Below are positions 46,911-55,080 of a stretch of DNA of 64,000 bases, piece by piece. Every line of letters begins with the position of its first letter. The stretch's first letter is position 1. The position numbers and the translations under genes were made by a program. The DNA lies in NCBI GenBank assembly GCA_052387695.1, contig JBQTIX010000035.1, forward strand, positions 1 through 64,000, given 5' to 3'. The DNA is from Panacagrimonas sp052387695 (GTDB lineage: Bacteria > Pseudomonadota > Gammaproteobacteria > Nevskiales > Nevskiaceae). The notes below the pieces were generated by a model, which was not told the origin of the DNA, made no database searches, and worked only from the letters and a program-made list of their open reading frames with translations.

Positions 46911-47102
46911 GGTAGTGCATCAGTTTGAATTCCAGAACCCCGTTCGTCCCGAGTAGCGCCGGCCCGTACGTCCCGAGTAGCCGCGCAGCGGGCGTATCGA
47001 GGGAAGCGTCGCGTATCGAGGGCATGCCCGGCACCTCGATACGCGGCATTGCTGCGCAATGGCGCTACTCGGTGCGAACGGATTTCGAACTGATGCATTA
47101 CC
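46911..47102 (-). mobile_element. MITE-like element, family A, copy 3 (inverted)
   Basis: A 192-bp copy in the opposite orientation to copies 1 and 2. The left end GGTAGTGCATCAGTTTGAA is exact and the right end has two mismatches. It is flanked by perfect 8-bp duplications GGCCGGTG at 46903-46910 and 47103-47110, which proves insertion by a transposase making 8-bp staggered cuts. It lies between leuS and moxR, directly upstream of leuS. Confidence 0.92.
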
Positions 47103-47122
47103 GGCCGGTGAGCACGCCCTTG

Positions 47123-47184
47123 TGGATGCGCTTCGCTTATCCACCCTACGCCGGGATGCAGGATGGATAAGCGCAGCGCATCCA
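47123..47184. terminator. Long palindrome after moxR
   Basis: TGGATGCGCTTCGCTTATCC pairs, with about two mismatches, with the matching arm ending at 47184, giving a stem of over 20 bp. It lies just beyond the moxR stop and may end its transcript. Similar palindromes are dispersed in many proteobacterial genomes, so it may also be a repeat element. Confidence 0.5.
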
Positions 47185-47202
47185 CCGTCGCGCCGAACGC
47201 CG

Positions 47203-48045
47203 CTATGAATTGCGCCGCGCCATGAACGCGATCCGCTCGAACAGGTGCACGTCCTGCTCGTTCTTCAGCAGCGCGCCGTACAGCGGCGGCAAGGTCTTCT
47301 TTGTGCTCGCCTCGCGCAGCACGGACGGATCGATGTCCTCGGCCAGCAGAAGCTTCAGCCAGTCGAGCAGTTCGGAAGTCGAAGGCTTCTTCTTCAGCCC
47401 CGGCAGCTCGCGCAGGCCGAAGAACACTTCCATCGCTTCCTTGACCAGGTTCTTTTTCAGGTCGGGGAAATGCACATCGACGATGCGCTGCATCGTCTCT
47501 TTGTCGGGAAAGCGGATGTAGTGGAAGAAGCAGCGGCGCAGGAAGGCGTCCGGTAGTTCCTTCTCGTTGTTCGAGGTGATGATGATCACGGGACGGTTCA
47601 CGGCCGTGATGGTCTGGCGCGTCTCGTAAACGTAGAACGCCATCTGGTCGAGTTCGCGCAGGAGGTCGTTCGGGAACTCGATGTCGGCCTTGTCGATCTC
47701 GTCGATCAGCAGCAGCGGGCGCCTGTCCGCCTCGAAGCATTCCCAGAGCTTGCCCTTGACGATGTAGTTCGAGATGTCCTTGACCTTCTCGTCGCCGAGC
47801 TGCGAGTCGCGCAGGCGCGACACCGCGTCGTACTCGTACAGGCCCTGCTGCGCCTTGGTCGTGGACTTCACGTGCCATTCGTAATACGGCATGTCGAGCT
47901 GCAGCGCGACTTCCTGCGCCAGCCGCGTCTTGCCGGTGCCCGGCTCGCCCTTGACCAGCAGCGGACGCTGCAAGGTGACAGCGGCGTTGACGGCCATCTT
48001 GAGGTCGTCGGTGGCGACGTAATTATCGGTGCCCTGGAAGCGCAT
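47203..48045 (-). CDS. MoxR-family AAA+ ATPase
   Basis: A 280-aa ATPase. Walker A is GEPGTGKT near residue 38, Walker B is LLLIDEIDKAD near residue 118, and sensor-type TSNNEKELPDAFLRRCFF is near residue 165. MoxR proteins act as chaperones for metal-enzyme maturation, usually with a von Willebrand (VWA) protein encoded next door. No VWA gene is present here; vapC lies upstream. Confidence 0.9.
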   Translation of the reverse strand: MRFQGTDNYVATDDLKMAVNAAVTLQRPLLVKGEPGTGKTRLAQEVALQLDMPYYEWHVKSTTKAQQGLYEYDAVSRLRDSQLGDEKVKDISNYIVKGKLWECFEADRRPLLLIDEIDKADIEFPNDLLRELDQMAFYVYETRQTITAVNRPVIIITSNNEKELPDAFLRRCFFHYIRFPDKETMQRIVDVHFPDLKKNLVKEAMEVFFGLRELPGLKKKPSTSELLDWLKLLLAEDIDPSVLREASTKKTLPPLYGALLKNEQDVHLFERIAFMARRNS

Positions 48046-48063
48046 TGCAGTTGAGCCTGAGGT

Positions 48064-48477
48064 TTAGAGAAAAGGATTGCGAACGGTCAGCCTACCGAAG
48101 ACGCGGCCGTGTTGCAGGTCTTCTGAGAGGAGTTCGGTGCAGCCGGTGCGCAGGGCGCCTTCCAGCACGATGGCGTCGTAGAGGTTCAGGGTGTCGGCGT
48201 CGGCGCGCCGGATCGCGGCGCGCAACAGCGGCAGATCGGTGCCGGTGCCGCAGTAGCGGGCGAATTCCTCGAACATCAACTCCACCGCCTCAACCATCAG
48301 GCGACCGCGCAAACGGCCGCGGGCCAAATAGCGAAACTCCTGGAGCACCTGGGTGCTGACGACCAGTCGCTGTTCTTTCAGGCTGTCGCGCACCAACTCG
48401 CTGGCGATGCGGTGCCGCTCGCCCTCGGTGGTGTCCAGCGCGTAGATCAGGATGTTGGTATCAAAGAACTGCTTCAC
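48064..48477 (-). CDS. vapC: VapC-family PIN-domain toxin
   Basis: A 137-aa PIN-domain ribonuclease. Acidic active-site residues are visible in FFDTNILIYALD near residue 6, QEFRYLARGR near residue 47 and LNLYDAIVLEGAL near residue 98, with LLSEDLQHG near the end. It overlaps the antitoxin gene in ATGA, as is usual. The toxin's RNA target is unknown. Confidence 0.92.
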   Translation of the reverse strand: MKQFFDTNILIYALDTTEGERHRIASELVRDSLKEQRLVVSTQVLQEFRYLARGRLRGRLMVEAVELMFEEFARYCGTGTDLPLLRAAIRRADADTLNLYDAIVLEGALRTGCTELLSEDLQHGRVFGRLTVRNPFL

Positions 48478-48779
48478 GAACCAGCGCGCGGGTTCTGCGC
48501 GTGGAACGCAGCTTCCTCGCGCCGCTGCAGATCACGGTCGTTGATCTCTTCGCGTGTCCAGTTGTAGGGCTTGCCGCCGTTGCCGAAGCCACCCTTTCGG
48601 CAGAGTTCCAGCAGCTCGTCGAAGCGGCGCACCGCCTCGTAGTCGGGTGCGGTAGCTGGAGCGCCCAGCCCTTCGATGTAATCCCGCACCAATTGATTCA
48701 CGGACGTGCCCATTTCCAGCGCGCGGATGCGCGCGCGCTTGAGCGATTCGTCGTCGATTGCCAGCGTCAGATTGCCCAT
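48474..48779 (-). CDS. vapB: VapB-type antitoxin, ribbon-helix-helix
   Basis: A 101-aa antitoxin. The N-terminal MGNLTLAIDDESLKRARIRA followed by MGTSVNQLVRDYIE is a ribbon-helix-helix DNA-binding domain; the C-terminal half is the toxin-binding tail. ATG 48779 is chosen for the domain start; a further in-frame ATG lies about 27 bp upstream. It should repress its own operon by binding the palindromic site just upstream. Confidence 0.85.
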   Translation of the reverse strand: MGNLTLAIDDESLKRARIRALEMGTSVNQLVRDYIEGLGAPATAPDYEAVRRFDELLELCRKGGFGNGGKPYNWTREEINDRDLQRREEAAFHAQNPRAGS

Positions 48780-48792
48780 CGGTAGAAACTCC

Positions 48793-48817
48793 GTGTCACA
48801 CATAATCAGTGTAACAC
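48793..48817. promoter_or_regulatory. Probable vapBC operator
   Basis: GTGTCACAC (48793-48801) and GTGTAACAC (48809-48817) are near-identical half-sites, each almost palindromic, 7 bp apart and 14-38 bp upstream of vapB. An AT-rich GATTATG between them on the coding strand could be the -10 box, so a bound VapB dimer would block the promoter. Confidence 0.55.
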
Positions 48818-49127
48818 GGGCCATTTTCTCCACTGCCGCGATCAGCTCCGTTATGGCTTGTGCAGCGCGTCGACACCCGGAGCAAACCAAAGGGGCGTAC
48901 ACAGGTTATGCCAATACCATCATCGGGTCACGGAGGGCCGCCTCCGCGGAAACCGAGGAGCGGTCCGAGCTTGGTGCAGCCCGCACAGGTTGGGGTGAGC
49001 TTGCGAACCGCAACGCCACCGATTCAATGGGCGGAGCTGTGTTGGGGTTCGCTGTCGTTCACCAAACCTACATTGCTGAAGTCAATCTCAGAACCCAAGC
49101 CTTACGCCGCGTAGACCCCAAGTCCTG
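48818..49127. other. Intergenic stretch without a gene
   Basis: Between vapB and the next repeat there are only short frames with no start signals or recognisable motifs. Base composition is lower in GC than the surrounding core genes, in keeping with the edge of a mobile segment. Confidence 0.35.
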
Positions 49128-49218
49128 TCATGCCCGCGAAGGCGGGCATCCAGCTGTCGCTCGCAATCCAAGCTGCCGTTCGGGCTCAGAGACTGGATTC
49201 CCGCTTTCGCGGGCATGA
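49128..49218. repeat. Paired-hairpin repetitive element
   Basis: Two hairpins in inverted order: ATGCCCGCGAAGGCGGGCAT at 49130-49149 and CCCGCTTTCGCGGG at 49200-49213. The ends TCATGCCCGCGAA and TTCGCGGGCATGA are inverted copies. Very similar elements are dispersed in many proteobacteria. It marks the left border of the mobile segment. Confidence 0.65.
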
Positions 49219-49238
49219 TTCATCATAACTAAATTACT

Positions 49239-49266
49239 GTTCTTAAAAAACATTATCAGATATAAT
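49239..49266 (+). promoter_or_regulatory. Probable promoter of the chimeric integrase-TraG gene
   Basis: TATAAT at 49261-49266 is a perfect -10 box, in an AT-rich island unusual for this genome. A weak -35 (TGTTCT, 49239-49244) is 16 bp upstream. The start codon is 86 bp downstream. Confidence 0.5.
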
Positions 49267-49351
49267 CTCCTACACAGACTATGCTCAGATATGGCGAATC
49301 AACCACTTACGCCGCCAGTCTGCACGGAATCTGCACAGTGGAGAAGCGAAG

Positions 49352-50224
49352 ATGTTCATCATCGACAAAGAGGAACTCAAACCGGGCCTGATTATCTTTC
49401 GGCGCACGGACGTACAGCACCGCAACTGGTATTGCCGGACGAAGCTACCCAAAGCCGACCGGTACAAGACCATCTCCCTTAAGACATCTGACATTCAAGC
49501 CGCACGTGACAAGGCTTTCGATCACGACGCCGACATCCGCTTTCGCCTAAAACACGACGTGCCGGTCTTCAACCGACCGTTCGCAGAAGTGGCAAAGGAG
49601 TATCTGGCCGAGCAAGCCGCTCGCGCTGCCCGCGGCGAGATCAGCAAGGGGAGACCGCTGAAGCTCAAGGCCGTCATTGAGGGTTCTCTGAATGACTACG
49701 TGGGATCGACCCAAGTGCATCTGATTGGCGATGAACTTTGGGGCGGTTACGCCAATATCATGAGCACCTTGAACGAGGCGACGAAGTTTTTATCCGACCC
49801 CCAGGTGAAACGCGCGACTGAGCAATCTTCCTTCAGCATGGAAGAGCTCGTATTCAACCGAACAACCGTCTACCTCGTCATCCCACCCGAGCGCATGTCA
49901 ACACAGAGCACTTGGCTGCGGCTGGTCATGACGGCGGCGCTGCAGGCCTTCAAAAAGCATCGCGACTCCCCCAGGCGTGGTCGCTGCCTGTTCCTGATTG
50001 ATGAGTTCCCCGCTCTTGGGTGCATTGAAGAAATGCCGACGAACCTCGCCGCCATGAGCGGCTACGGCATCGATTTCGCCCTGGTCGTGCAGGACCTTCA
50101 CCAGCTTCACGCCACCTACGGTAAGTCGGCTGGAACCATTCTCAGCAACACGGCCTATAAATGGTTTTGCAACGTCGGCGATCTTTACGCACCGACCCGT
50201 CATTCCCGCGAGATAAGGTACTAA
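49352..50224 (+). CDS. Chimera: integrase N-terminus fused to TraG/VirD4 coupling-protein fragment
   Basis: A 290-aa open frame made of two unrelated proteins. Residues 1-about 130 are the start of a tyrosine integrase (WYCRTKLPKADRYKTISLKT, then EVAKEYLAEQAARAARGEIS and SLNDYVGSTQVHLIGDELWG). From about residue 131 it becomes the C-terminal ATPase part of a type IV coupling protein (FLSDPQVKRATEQSSFSM, VYLVIPPERMSTQSTW, Walker B CLFLIDEFPALG, FALVVQDLHQLHATYGKSAG). It stops in NVGDLY after which a few unrelated residues follow. Neither half is functional by itself: no integrase catalytic domain and no Walker A. The missing TraG end is at 53465-53806, inverted. Confidence 0.8.
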   Translation: MFIIDKEELKPGLIIFRRTDVQHRNWYCRTKLPKADRYKTISLKTSDIQAARDKAFDHDADIRFRLKHDVPVFNRPFAEVAKEYLAEQAARAARGEISKGRPLKLKAVIEGSLNDYVGSTQVHLIGDELWGGYANIMSTLNEATKFLSDPQVKRATEQSSFSMEELVFNRTTVYLVIPPERMSTQSTWLRLVMTAALQAFKKHRDSPRRGRCLFLIDEFPALGCIEEMPTNLAAMSGYGIDFALVVQDLHQLHATYGKSAGTILSNTAYKWFCNVGDLYAPTRHSREIRY

Positions 50225-50457
50225 TATTAACGCATTGTTTTTATGTAGATATTTAGGCATGAAATTGCCTGTGCAGGACTTGTGCAGAAAAAGTAGGAAC
50301 CCATCGTCCTTCTAATGCAAGAAACGACGCTAAAGGCCTGTCCCGCCAGTGTCAACGAAATAAGGCTTGGCACAGCCCTTTTCTGGGAAACAATCCTAGG
50401 GGTTTCCATTCGTCCTCGCTTCCGCTACAGATTCAGCCGCAAGAAAGGGCACGGCGA

Positions 50458-50835
50458 ATGGCGGAATGGATCGCATGCGGTGACGGGTATATCGAGGCAG
50501 ACGTGATCCGGTGGAAAGAACCGGTATGGGAGCGGCGTCGGGGCAAGGCCAGAAAAATCGGCGACCGGCTTGTGACGGCGGAAGTGCTGCGCGAGGCCGA
50601 CGAGAAAGAATTCGTCCGGCTGCTGGTACGCGGATGCGACGTGATCTCTGAAACGCCGCAGCATTTGCAGGCGACACTTCTGCTGAAAAAAGACGCGGAG
50701 ATCAGACGCAAGCGTCAGACACTGACACGCACCAAGCCGGAGCGGCTTCTGTGGAGCGACGAAAGCGCGCGCGGGATAGCGGCGAGCAAGTTCCTGGGGA
50801 ACCGTGACCCGCTTTCGCCTCCCTCGAAAACATAG
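50458..50835 (+). CDS. Hypothetical protein of the mobile segment
   Basis: A 125-aa protein, charged, starting MAEWIACGDGYIEADVIRW. A predicted beta-rich start (VIRWKEPVWERRRGKARKIG) precedes two helices (LREADEKEFVRLLVRGCDVI). Not recognised. It is codirectional with the next gene, about 108 bp upstream, so it may be its partner. Confidence 0.5.
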   Translation: MAEWIACGDGYIEADVIRWKEPVWERRRGKARKIGDRLVTAEVLREADEKEFVRLLVRGCDVISETPQHLQATLLLKKDAEIRRKRQTLTRTKPERLLWSDESARGIAASKFLGNRDPLSPPSKT

Positions 50836-50943
50836 CAGTGCGCATGGCAGCGCTATGTCGTACCTTGGCCCCACGTGGGGCGAGCCCTTTCGATGATGCG
50901 TGTTGCCGAATCGCAAGGCCCATCAGGTAAGAGAGGGCGGCAC

Positions 50944-52602
50944 ATGCAGTGGAAGAATCTTCAGCGGTACAGGACAGGCGGGGCCGGTAGCAAGATGCAG
51001 CTCAGCGTCCCGGTGCCGAAAACCCCCGATGGCCGCGTTTACCGCTACTCGCCGAACGAGTCGGCACACCCGCGCCATTTCGTTCTGGGCGACGCCAGCG
51101 CAGAAATAGTCGTCACTGAGGCGGCGCGCAAGCGCATGAAGCTGGAGCCCCGGTCCGGTAAGACCGTCTGCCCGTATAGCGGCGTCGTCGATGAGGACGA
51201 AAACTTCCTGCATCCGGACGACGTTAAAGCCGCGGTGGCAACGGTCAAGCACGCGGTTTTAGACGATGCGCGCGCAGCATTCACACAGATGTTCAGCGGA
51301 TTGAACCGCGGCCAGTCCGGCAAAAGTTTTATTACCTTCAAGGTAAACACAAGCGGAGCCTCCACACCGAAGCCGCGCTTCAAGCGCCGGGATTTGTTGC
51401 GGGAGCTGGTTTGCGATCACTGCGGACGCGACTACGGAGTCTTTGCGATCGGATTGTTTTGCCCGGACTGCGGAGCGCCAAACCTGCGTCTTCACTTCGC
51501 GCGGGAGTCGGCATTGGTCAAGGCGCAGGTCGAGCTTGCCGAGGCCCAGGGCGAGGACGTGGCGGAACTGGCCTACCGTCTGCTTGGCAACGCCCATGAG
51601 GACGTGCTGACCGCCTTTGAAGCGACTTTGAAGGTCGTCTATCTGTTCGGCATGGCGCAAAGGCCTGTCGGCTCGTCGCCACCCAAGGCCGTGAAGAACG
51701 ACTTTCAGAACGTTGAGCGCGCCAGGGAGCGTTTCTCAGACCTGGCATTCGACCCCTTTGACGGTTTGGACGACGCTGAGTTGGCGGTGTTGGGGCTGAA
51801 TATTCAGAAGCGCCACATCATCGGACACAATCTCGGCGTCGTGGACTCCACGTTCGCAAAACATGCCAGCGACGCCAGGGTCGGTGAAACCGTGCATCTT
51901 GTGGGAGAGGACATCAGGCAGTTTGCCGCGATCAGTCAGCGGGTGATCGACCGACTGGATACGTGGCTGGGCGGGGCACCTTCGCCCACGATCAACCTGG
52001 AACCACTCGACGGTAAGCCTTCCAATTCTCCGACGAATAAGAGTCCCAACATGGCGGAACCGACGAGCCTCGACAAACTCGACCTTGAACTTGGCGCGCT
52101 GGCCCGGCGGCTGGGTTGCTGGATGGCTGAGAAATCGGAGAAAGGACTGCCTTGGTCATTCCCCGACGATGCCATTCAAGAGGCGTTTCCCGAGAGTACG
52201 GAACGGGACCTGCTTGAGGCGGTGGCAGAGCTACAGTCCGAAAAGTTCGTCAAGCCCTCTGGCGGAAGAGGCCTCAGAAACGTGCGTCCGACGGTTGAGC
52301 TCTTCGCAACCTTTGATGAGATCGCTCTTGGAAACGATCCGTCGGCCGACGTTTTAATTCTTGCTCAGGCCATCTTGAGCGGGGAGGACTCTATCGGCGT
52401 GGCCGCGCTCCACGGTCAGATCGGCTGGCCGTTACGCCGCTTCAATCCGGCGCTCGGCCTGGTGCTGGCTCAGATTGATCCAACAAGAGTCAGCCAGTCG
52501 ATCAGCGAGATTGACTATCCGGCCCGGTCTTTTCATCTGCTCCCGGAAGACCGGGTCGCGCTGAAGCGCTTTTCGAGGCGGCTTGGCGGGTCGAACGGAT
52601 AA
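50944..52602 (+). CDS. Unrecognised zinc-ribbon protein with RHxxxH (HEPN-like) motif
   Basis: A 552-aa protein of unknown family. A CxxC...CxxC zinc ribbon is at residues 157-176 (CDHCGRDYG ... FCPDCG), with a further CPYSG near residue 75. A helical stretch follows, ending in EKRHIIGHN-like sequence: RHIIGH at residues 290-295 fits the R-[NHD]-x3-H motif of HEPN ribonucleases, and the helical context (ERARERFSDLAF before it, AISQRVIDRLDTW after) agrees. The last 150 residues look like helix/winged-helix modules. ATG 50944 with GAGAGGGCGG upstream is preferred over starts at 50875-50893. Located between split traG pieces and beside brnTA; a defence or toxin role is plausible but unproven. 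Confidence 0.6.
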   Translation: MQWKNLQRYRTGGAGSKMQLSVPVPKTPDGRVYRYSPNESAHPRHFVLGDASAEIVVTEAARKRMKLEPRSGKTVCPYSGVVDEDENFLHPDDVKAAVATVKHAVLDDARAAFTQMFSGLNRGQSGKSFITFKVNTSGASTPKPRFKRRDLLRELVCDHCGRDYGVFAIGLFCPDCGAPNLRLHFARESALVKAQVELAEAQGEDVAELAYRLLGNAHEDVLTAFEATLKVVYLFGMAQRPVGSSPPKAVKNDFQNVERARERFSDLAFDPFDGLDDAELAVLGLNIQKRHIIGHNLGVVDSTFAKHASDARVGETVHLVGEDIRQFAAISQRVIDRLDTWLGGAPSPTINLEPLDGKPSNSPTNKSPNMAEPTSLDKLDLELGALARRLGCWMAEKSEKGLPWSFPDDAIQEAFPESTERDLLEAVAELQSEKFVKPSGGRGLRNVRPTVELFATFDEIALGNDPSADVLILAQAILSGEDSIGVAALHGQIGWPLRRFNPALGLVLAQIDPTRVSQSISEIDYPARSFHLLPEDRVALKRFSRRLGGSNG

Positions 52603-52739
52603 GCCCTTCGACCGCGACTATGCCATTGGTCGGAAACGGGGCCTCCGGTACGGGATATTCCGGTGCCTAATTAAAGGCAGATTCCTTGTCCGATATTAGC
52701 CCCGTCTACTTATTTCTTCCTAAAAAGGTATAGAAATGG

Positions 52740-52745
52740 TATAAT
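52740..52745 (+). promoter_or_regulatory. Probable -10 box of brnTA
   Basis: TATAAT preceded by GGTATAGAAATGG, giving two GGTATA direct repeats that could be part of the autoregulatory site. It lies 18 bp upstream of brnT. Confidence 0.45.
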
Positions 52746-52763
52746 TTCAATGAGGGTGATTCG

Positions 52764-53027
52764 ATGACGTTTGAGTACGATCCAGAAAAAAGTGCGGCGA
52801 ATAAGCTCAAGCACGGAATTGATTTCGAGGCCGTGCAAGCGCTATGGCTGGATGAACGGTTACTGATCGCCCCAGCTCTTACTAACGATGAGCCGCGCCA
52901 TCTTGCGATCGGCCGTATCGCGGGTAAGCACTGGACGGTCGTCTGCACACCGCGCGGCAGCAAGACGAGGATCATCTCGGCGCGGCGATCGAGGAAGGAA
53001 GAGGTGGAACGCTATGAAAGCACATGA
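52764..53027 (+). CDS. brnT: BrnT family toxin
   Basis: An 87-aa RelE-like ribonuclease toxin. The family pattern is complete: FEYDPEKSAANKLKHGIDFE at the start, ALTNDEPRHLAIGRI in the middle and TRIISARRSRKEEVERYE at the end, where basic residues form the active site. The antitoxin gene overlaps its last 14 bp. Confidence 0.95.
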   Translation: MTFEYDPEKSAANKLKHGIDFEAVQALWLDERLLIAPALTNDEPRHLAIGRIAGKHWTVVCTPRGSKTRIISARRSRKEEVERYEST

Positions 53028-53247
53028 GTTCGACAAGAAATTTGAGACAGGCCGGAACGTAAGCGGCGCTGTCGACTGGTCAAGCGCCTCTCGCCCGAAT
53101 GCGAAGGTAAAGCGGGTCAATGTCGATTTTCCAGGCTGGATGGTCGAAAGTCTTGACGCTCAGGCTGACCGCCTCGGCGTCACGCGCCAAGCCCTTATCA
53201 AACTCTGGATCGCAGATCGGCTTCCGCAAGATCACGGGCGCGCGTAA
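53014..53247 (+). CDS. brnA: BrnA family antitoxin
   Basis: A 77-aa ribbon-helix-helix antitoxin. The C-terminal VKRVNVDFPGWMVESLDAQ then LGVTRQALIKLWIADRL is the DNA-binding domain. The start ATG 53014 lies inside brnT, giving the standard toxin-first order of this module. BrnA neutralises BrnT and represses the pair. Confidence 0.93.
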   Translation: MKAHEFDKKFETGRNVSGAVDWSSASRPNAKVKRVNVDFPGWMVESLDAQADRLGVTRQALIKLWIADRLPQDHGRA

Positions 53248-53464
53248 AGCGTTTTAGCCGGTTCAATGAAAACGGTGGCGATTGCCGTAGTCGGACAGTC
53301 CTTTTAGGGACCCCCTTCAGCTTGGCGCTTTCACGCTTCCCGGGTCACGCAACTTGACAGGCGGCAAAGCCGCACCGAAGCCGTTCACGCCCGAGGGGGA
53401 CGGCAGTCGCCCTCTCCTTCTCTTGCCCGCTGTCCCTTCTCAGACGGCGGGCGCGGCTGGACCG

Positions 53465-53806
53465 TCAGGACTGCCCGGCGTGGTAAGGATTAGGGTCGTA
53501 ATGCAGCGGCCAGTACATATCGGGATAGGCTTTTTGTATGTGCTTGCAGGCAGCTTGCAGATTCCAGTAGTCGACCGTGTAAACAAAATGCGCCAGGCCG
53601 TAAGGCTGAAACACGATCGCTCTGCGGTTGCCTAAGGTCAGGATGTCTTCGGGGCGCAGGAGCGCCTTTCCGATTTCGCCGTAACTGGTGCTGGTGCCGC
53701 TGGACGTGCCTCCGTCAGCATTTGTTCCGGTGTTAACACTCTCGCTCTTGGTACGCACGGTTTTGTCGCCGAGAGACTTGCTCACCCATTCGGCGGTTTC
53801 CAGGTC
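53465..53806 (-). pseudogene. TraG/VirD4 coupling protein, C-terminal fragment (inverted)
   Basis: In reading order the fragment begins DLETAEWVSKSLGDKTVRT and ends YWPLHYDPNPYHAGQS, the usual end of ICE-type TraG proteins (with LLRPEDILTLG and YTVDYWNL inside). The plus-strand chimera at 49352 stops at NVGDL, exactly where this piece starts, so the two are halves of one gene separated by an inversion. There is no start codon of its own, and its first bases overlap the desC stop. Confidence 0.8.
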
Positions 53807-54938
53807 AGGCCGCAACCAGCTCCGGCATCTCGTCCCGCACCGCATCGACCTTCGCGGCCGGCTTGCTCGGCAGCGCGTGGCGGAAGATGCGCTTCCACAC
53901 GCCGGCGAACTGGCTCGCCATCGGCGCGCTGTTGTAGTGCTGGCCGTAGCGCTTGCAGATCTCGCGCACTTCGACCGCCATCTCGGCGTAGCGACGGCCC
54001 GGCACGTCGGGGAATAGGTGATGCTCGATCTGGTGGCTCAGGTTGCCGCTCATGATGTGCATGAGCTTAGTTCCGGTGAAGTTGCTCGAACCGCGCATCT
54101 GGCGCAGGTACCACTGGCCGCGCGTCTCGGTCTCCAGCGATTCGAGCGGGAACACTTCCGCGTCCTCGGTGAAGTGGCCGCAGTAAATCACTGCCGACGA
54201 CCAGAAGTTGCGCAGCAGGTTGGCGCCGATGTTGCCCGTGAGCACGGGCAGGAAGAACGGACCGGCCAGCGCGGGGAAGAACACGTAGTCCTTGAAGAGC
54301 TGCTTGCGCATCTTCTTCCAGATCGGCTTGATGTCTTTCGCGATGCGCTTGAATTCCACGCTGCGCGCTTCCTTGGTTTTCGCAGCGGGAATGCGCTCCA
54401 GCTCCAGGCTCTGCAAGGCGAGCAGATGCTGGAAGCCGGTCATCAGGATCAGCGCCATCACCGGGTTGGCGAGGAAGCGCGGCTCCCACTTCTGCTCCGG
54501 GTACAGGCGCAGCACGCCGTAGCCGATGTCGTGATCCTTGCCCATCACGTTGGTGTAGGTGTGGTGCTCGTAGTTGTGCGTCTTGCGCCAGTTGTCGGCG
54601 GTGCAGCTGGTGTCCCACTCGTAGGTCTGGCCGTTGAGATGCGGGTCGTTCATCCAGTCGTACTGGGCGTGCATCACGTTGTGGCCCAGCTCCATGTTCT
54701 CGACGATCTTCGAGAAGCCGAGCAGCGCCGTCCCCGCGATCCAGGCCGGCGGGAAGAAGCCGGCGTACAGCAGGCCGCGACCGGCGACTTCCGTGTAGCG
54801 CACGGTGCGCACGATGTTGCGGATGTACTTGGCATCTTCCTCGCCGAGCTTGGCGACGGTGCGCGCGCGCAGCGCGTCGAGTTCGGCGCCGAAGGCTTCG
54901 ATTTCAGCGGCAGAGAGTTTGCGGTCAGGGGTGTTCAT
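53805..54938 (-). CDS. desC: Acyl-CoA delta-9 desaturase
   Basis: A 377-aa membrane desaturase. The three histidine boxes are HNVMH near residue 86, HNYEHH near residue 121 and HQIEHH near residue 308. This is the acyl-CoA desaturase group that includes DesC of Pseudomonas, which makes unsaturated phospholipid precursors aerobically. It lies downstream of desB with a REP-type hairpin element between. The C-terminus ends at the border of the mobile segment, which shares its last bases with the traG fragment, so the last few residues may have been altered by the insertion. Confidence 0.87.
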   Translation of the reverse strand: MNTPDRKLSAAEIEAFGAELDALRARTVAKLGEEDAKYIRNIVRTVRYTEVAGRGLLYAGFFPPAWIAGTALLGFSKIVENMELGHNVMHAQYDWMNDPHLNGQTYEWDTSCTADNWRKTHNYEHHTYTNVMGKDHDIGYGVLRLYPEQKWEPRFLANPVMALILMTGFQHLLALQSLELERIPAAKTKEARSVEFKRIAKDIKPIWKKMRKQLFKDYVFFPALAGPFFLPVLTGNIGANLLRNFWSSAVIYCGHFTEDAEVFPLESLETETRGQWYLRQMRGSSNFTGTKLMHIMSGNLSHQIEHHLFPDVPGRRYAEMAVEVREICKRYGQHYNSAPMASQFAGVWKRIFRHALPSKPAAKVDAVRDEMPELVAA

Positions 54939-54971
54939 GTGGGTACTCGGGAACGTTGGATGCAGGTTGGT

Positions 54972-55073
54972 GTAGGTTGGTTCAAGCCCGCGGCTTTTCG
55001 CGGGCGGAACCGACAGAGTTCGGCGCGTTGTCGGCTCCGGCCACGAAAAGCGCGTGGCCTTGAGCCGACCTAC
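54972..55073. repeat. REP-like inverted doublet, copy 1
   Basis: Two hairpins with inverted ends GTAGGTTGGTTCAAG ... CTTGAGCCGACCTAC. The stems are CCCGC-GGCTTTTC-GCGGG and GGCCACG-AAAAG-CGTGGCC. A second doublet of the same family is at 60251-60354, and a single half-like hairpin at about 6622-6645. It is a typical REP/BIME arrangement in the desB-desC gap. Confidence 0.7.
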
Positions 55074-55080
55074 GGCGCGT

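Noticed and set aside
50287..50457. Possible origin of transfer or recombination site before the 50458 gene
   Set aside because: Only weak short inverted repeats are visible and nothing matches a known oriT pattern.
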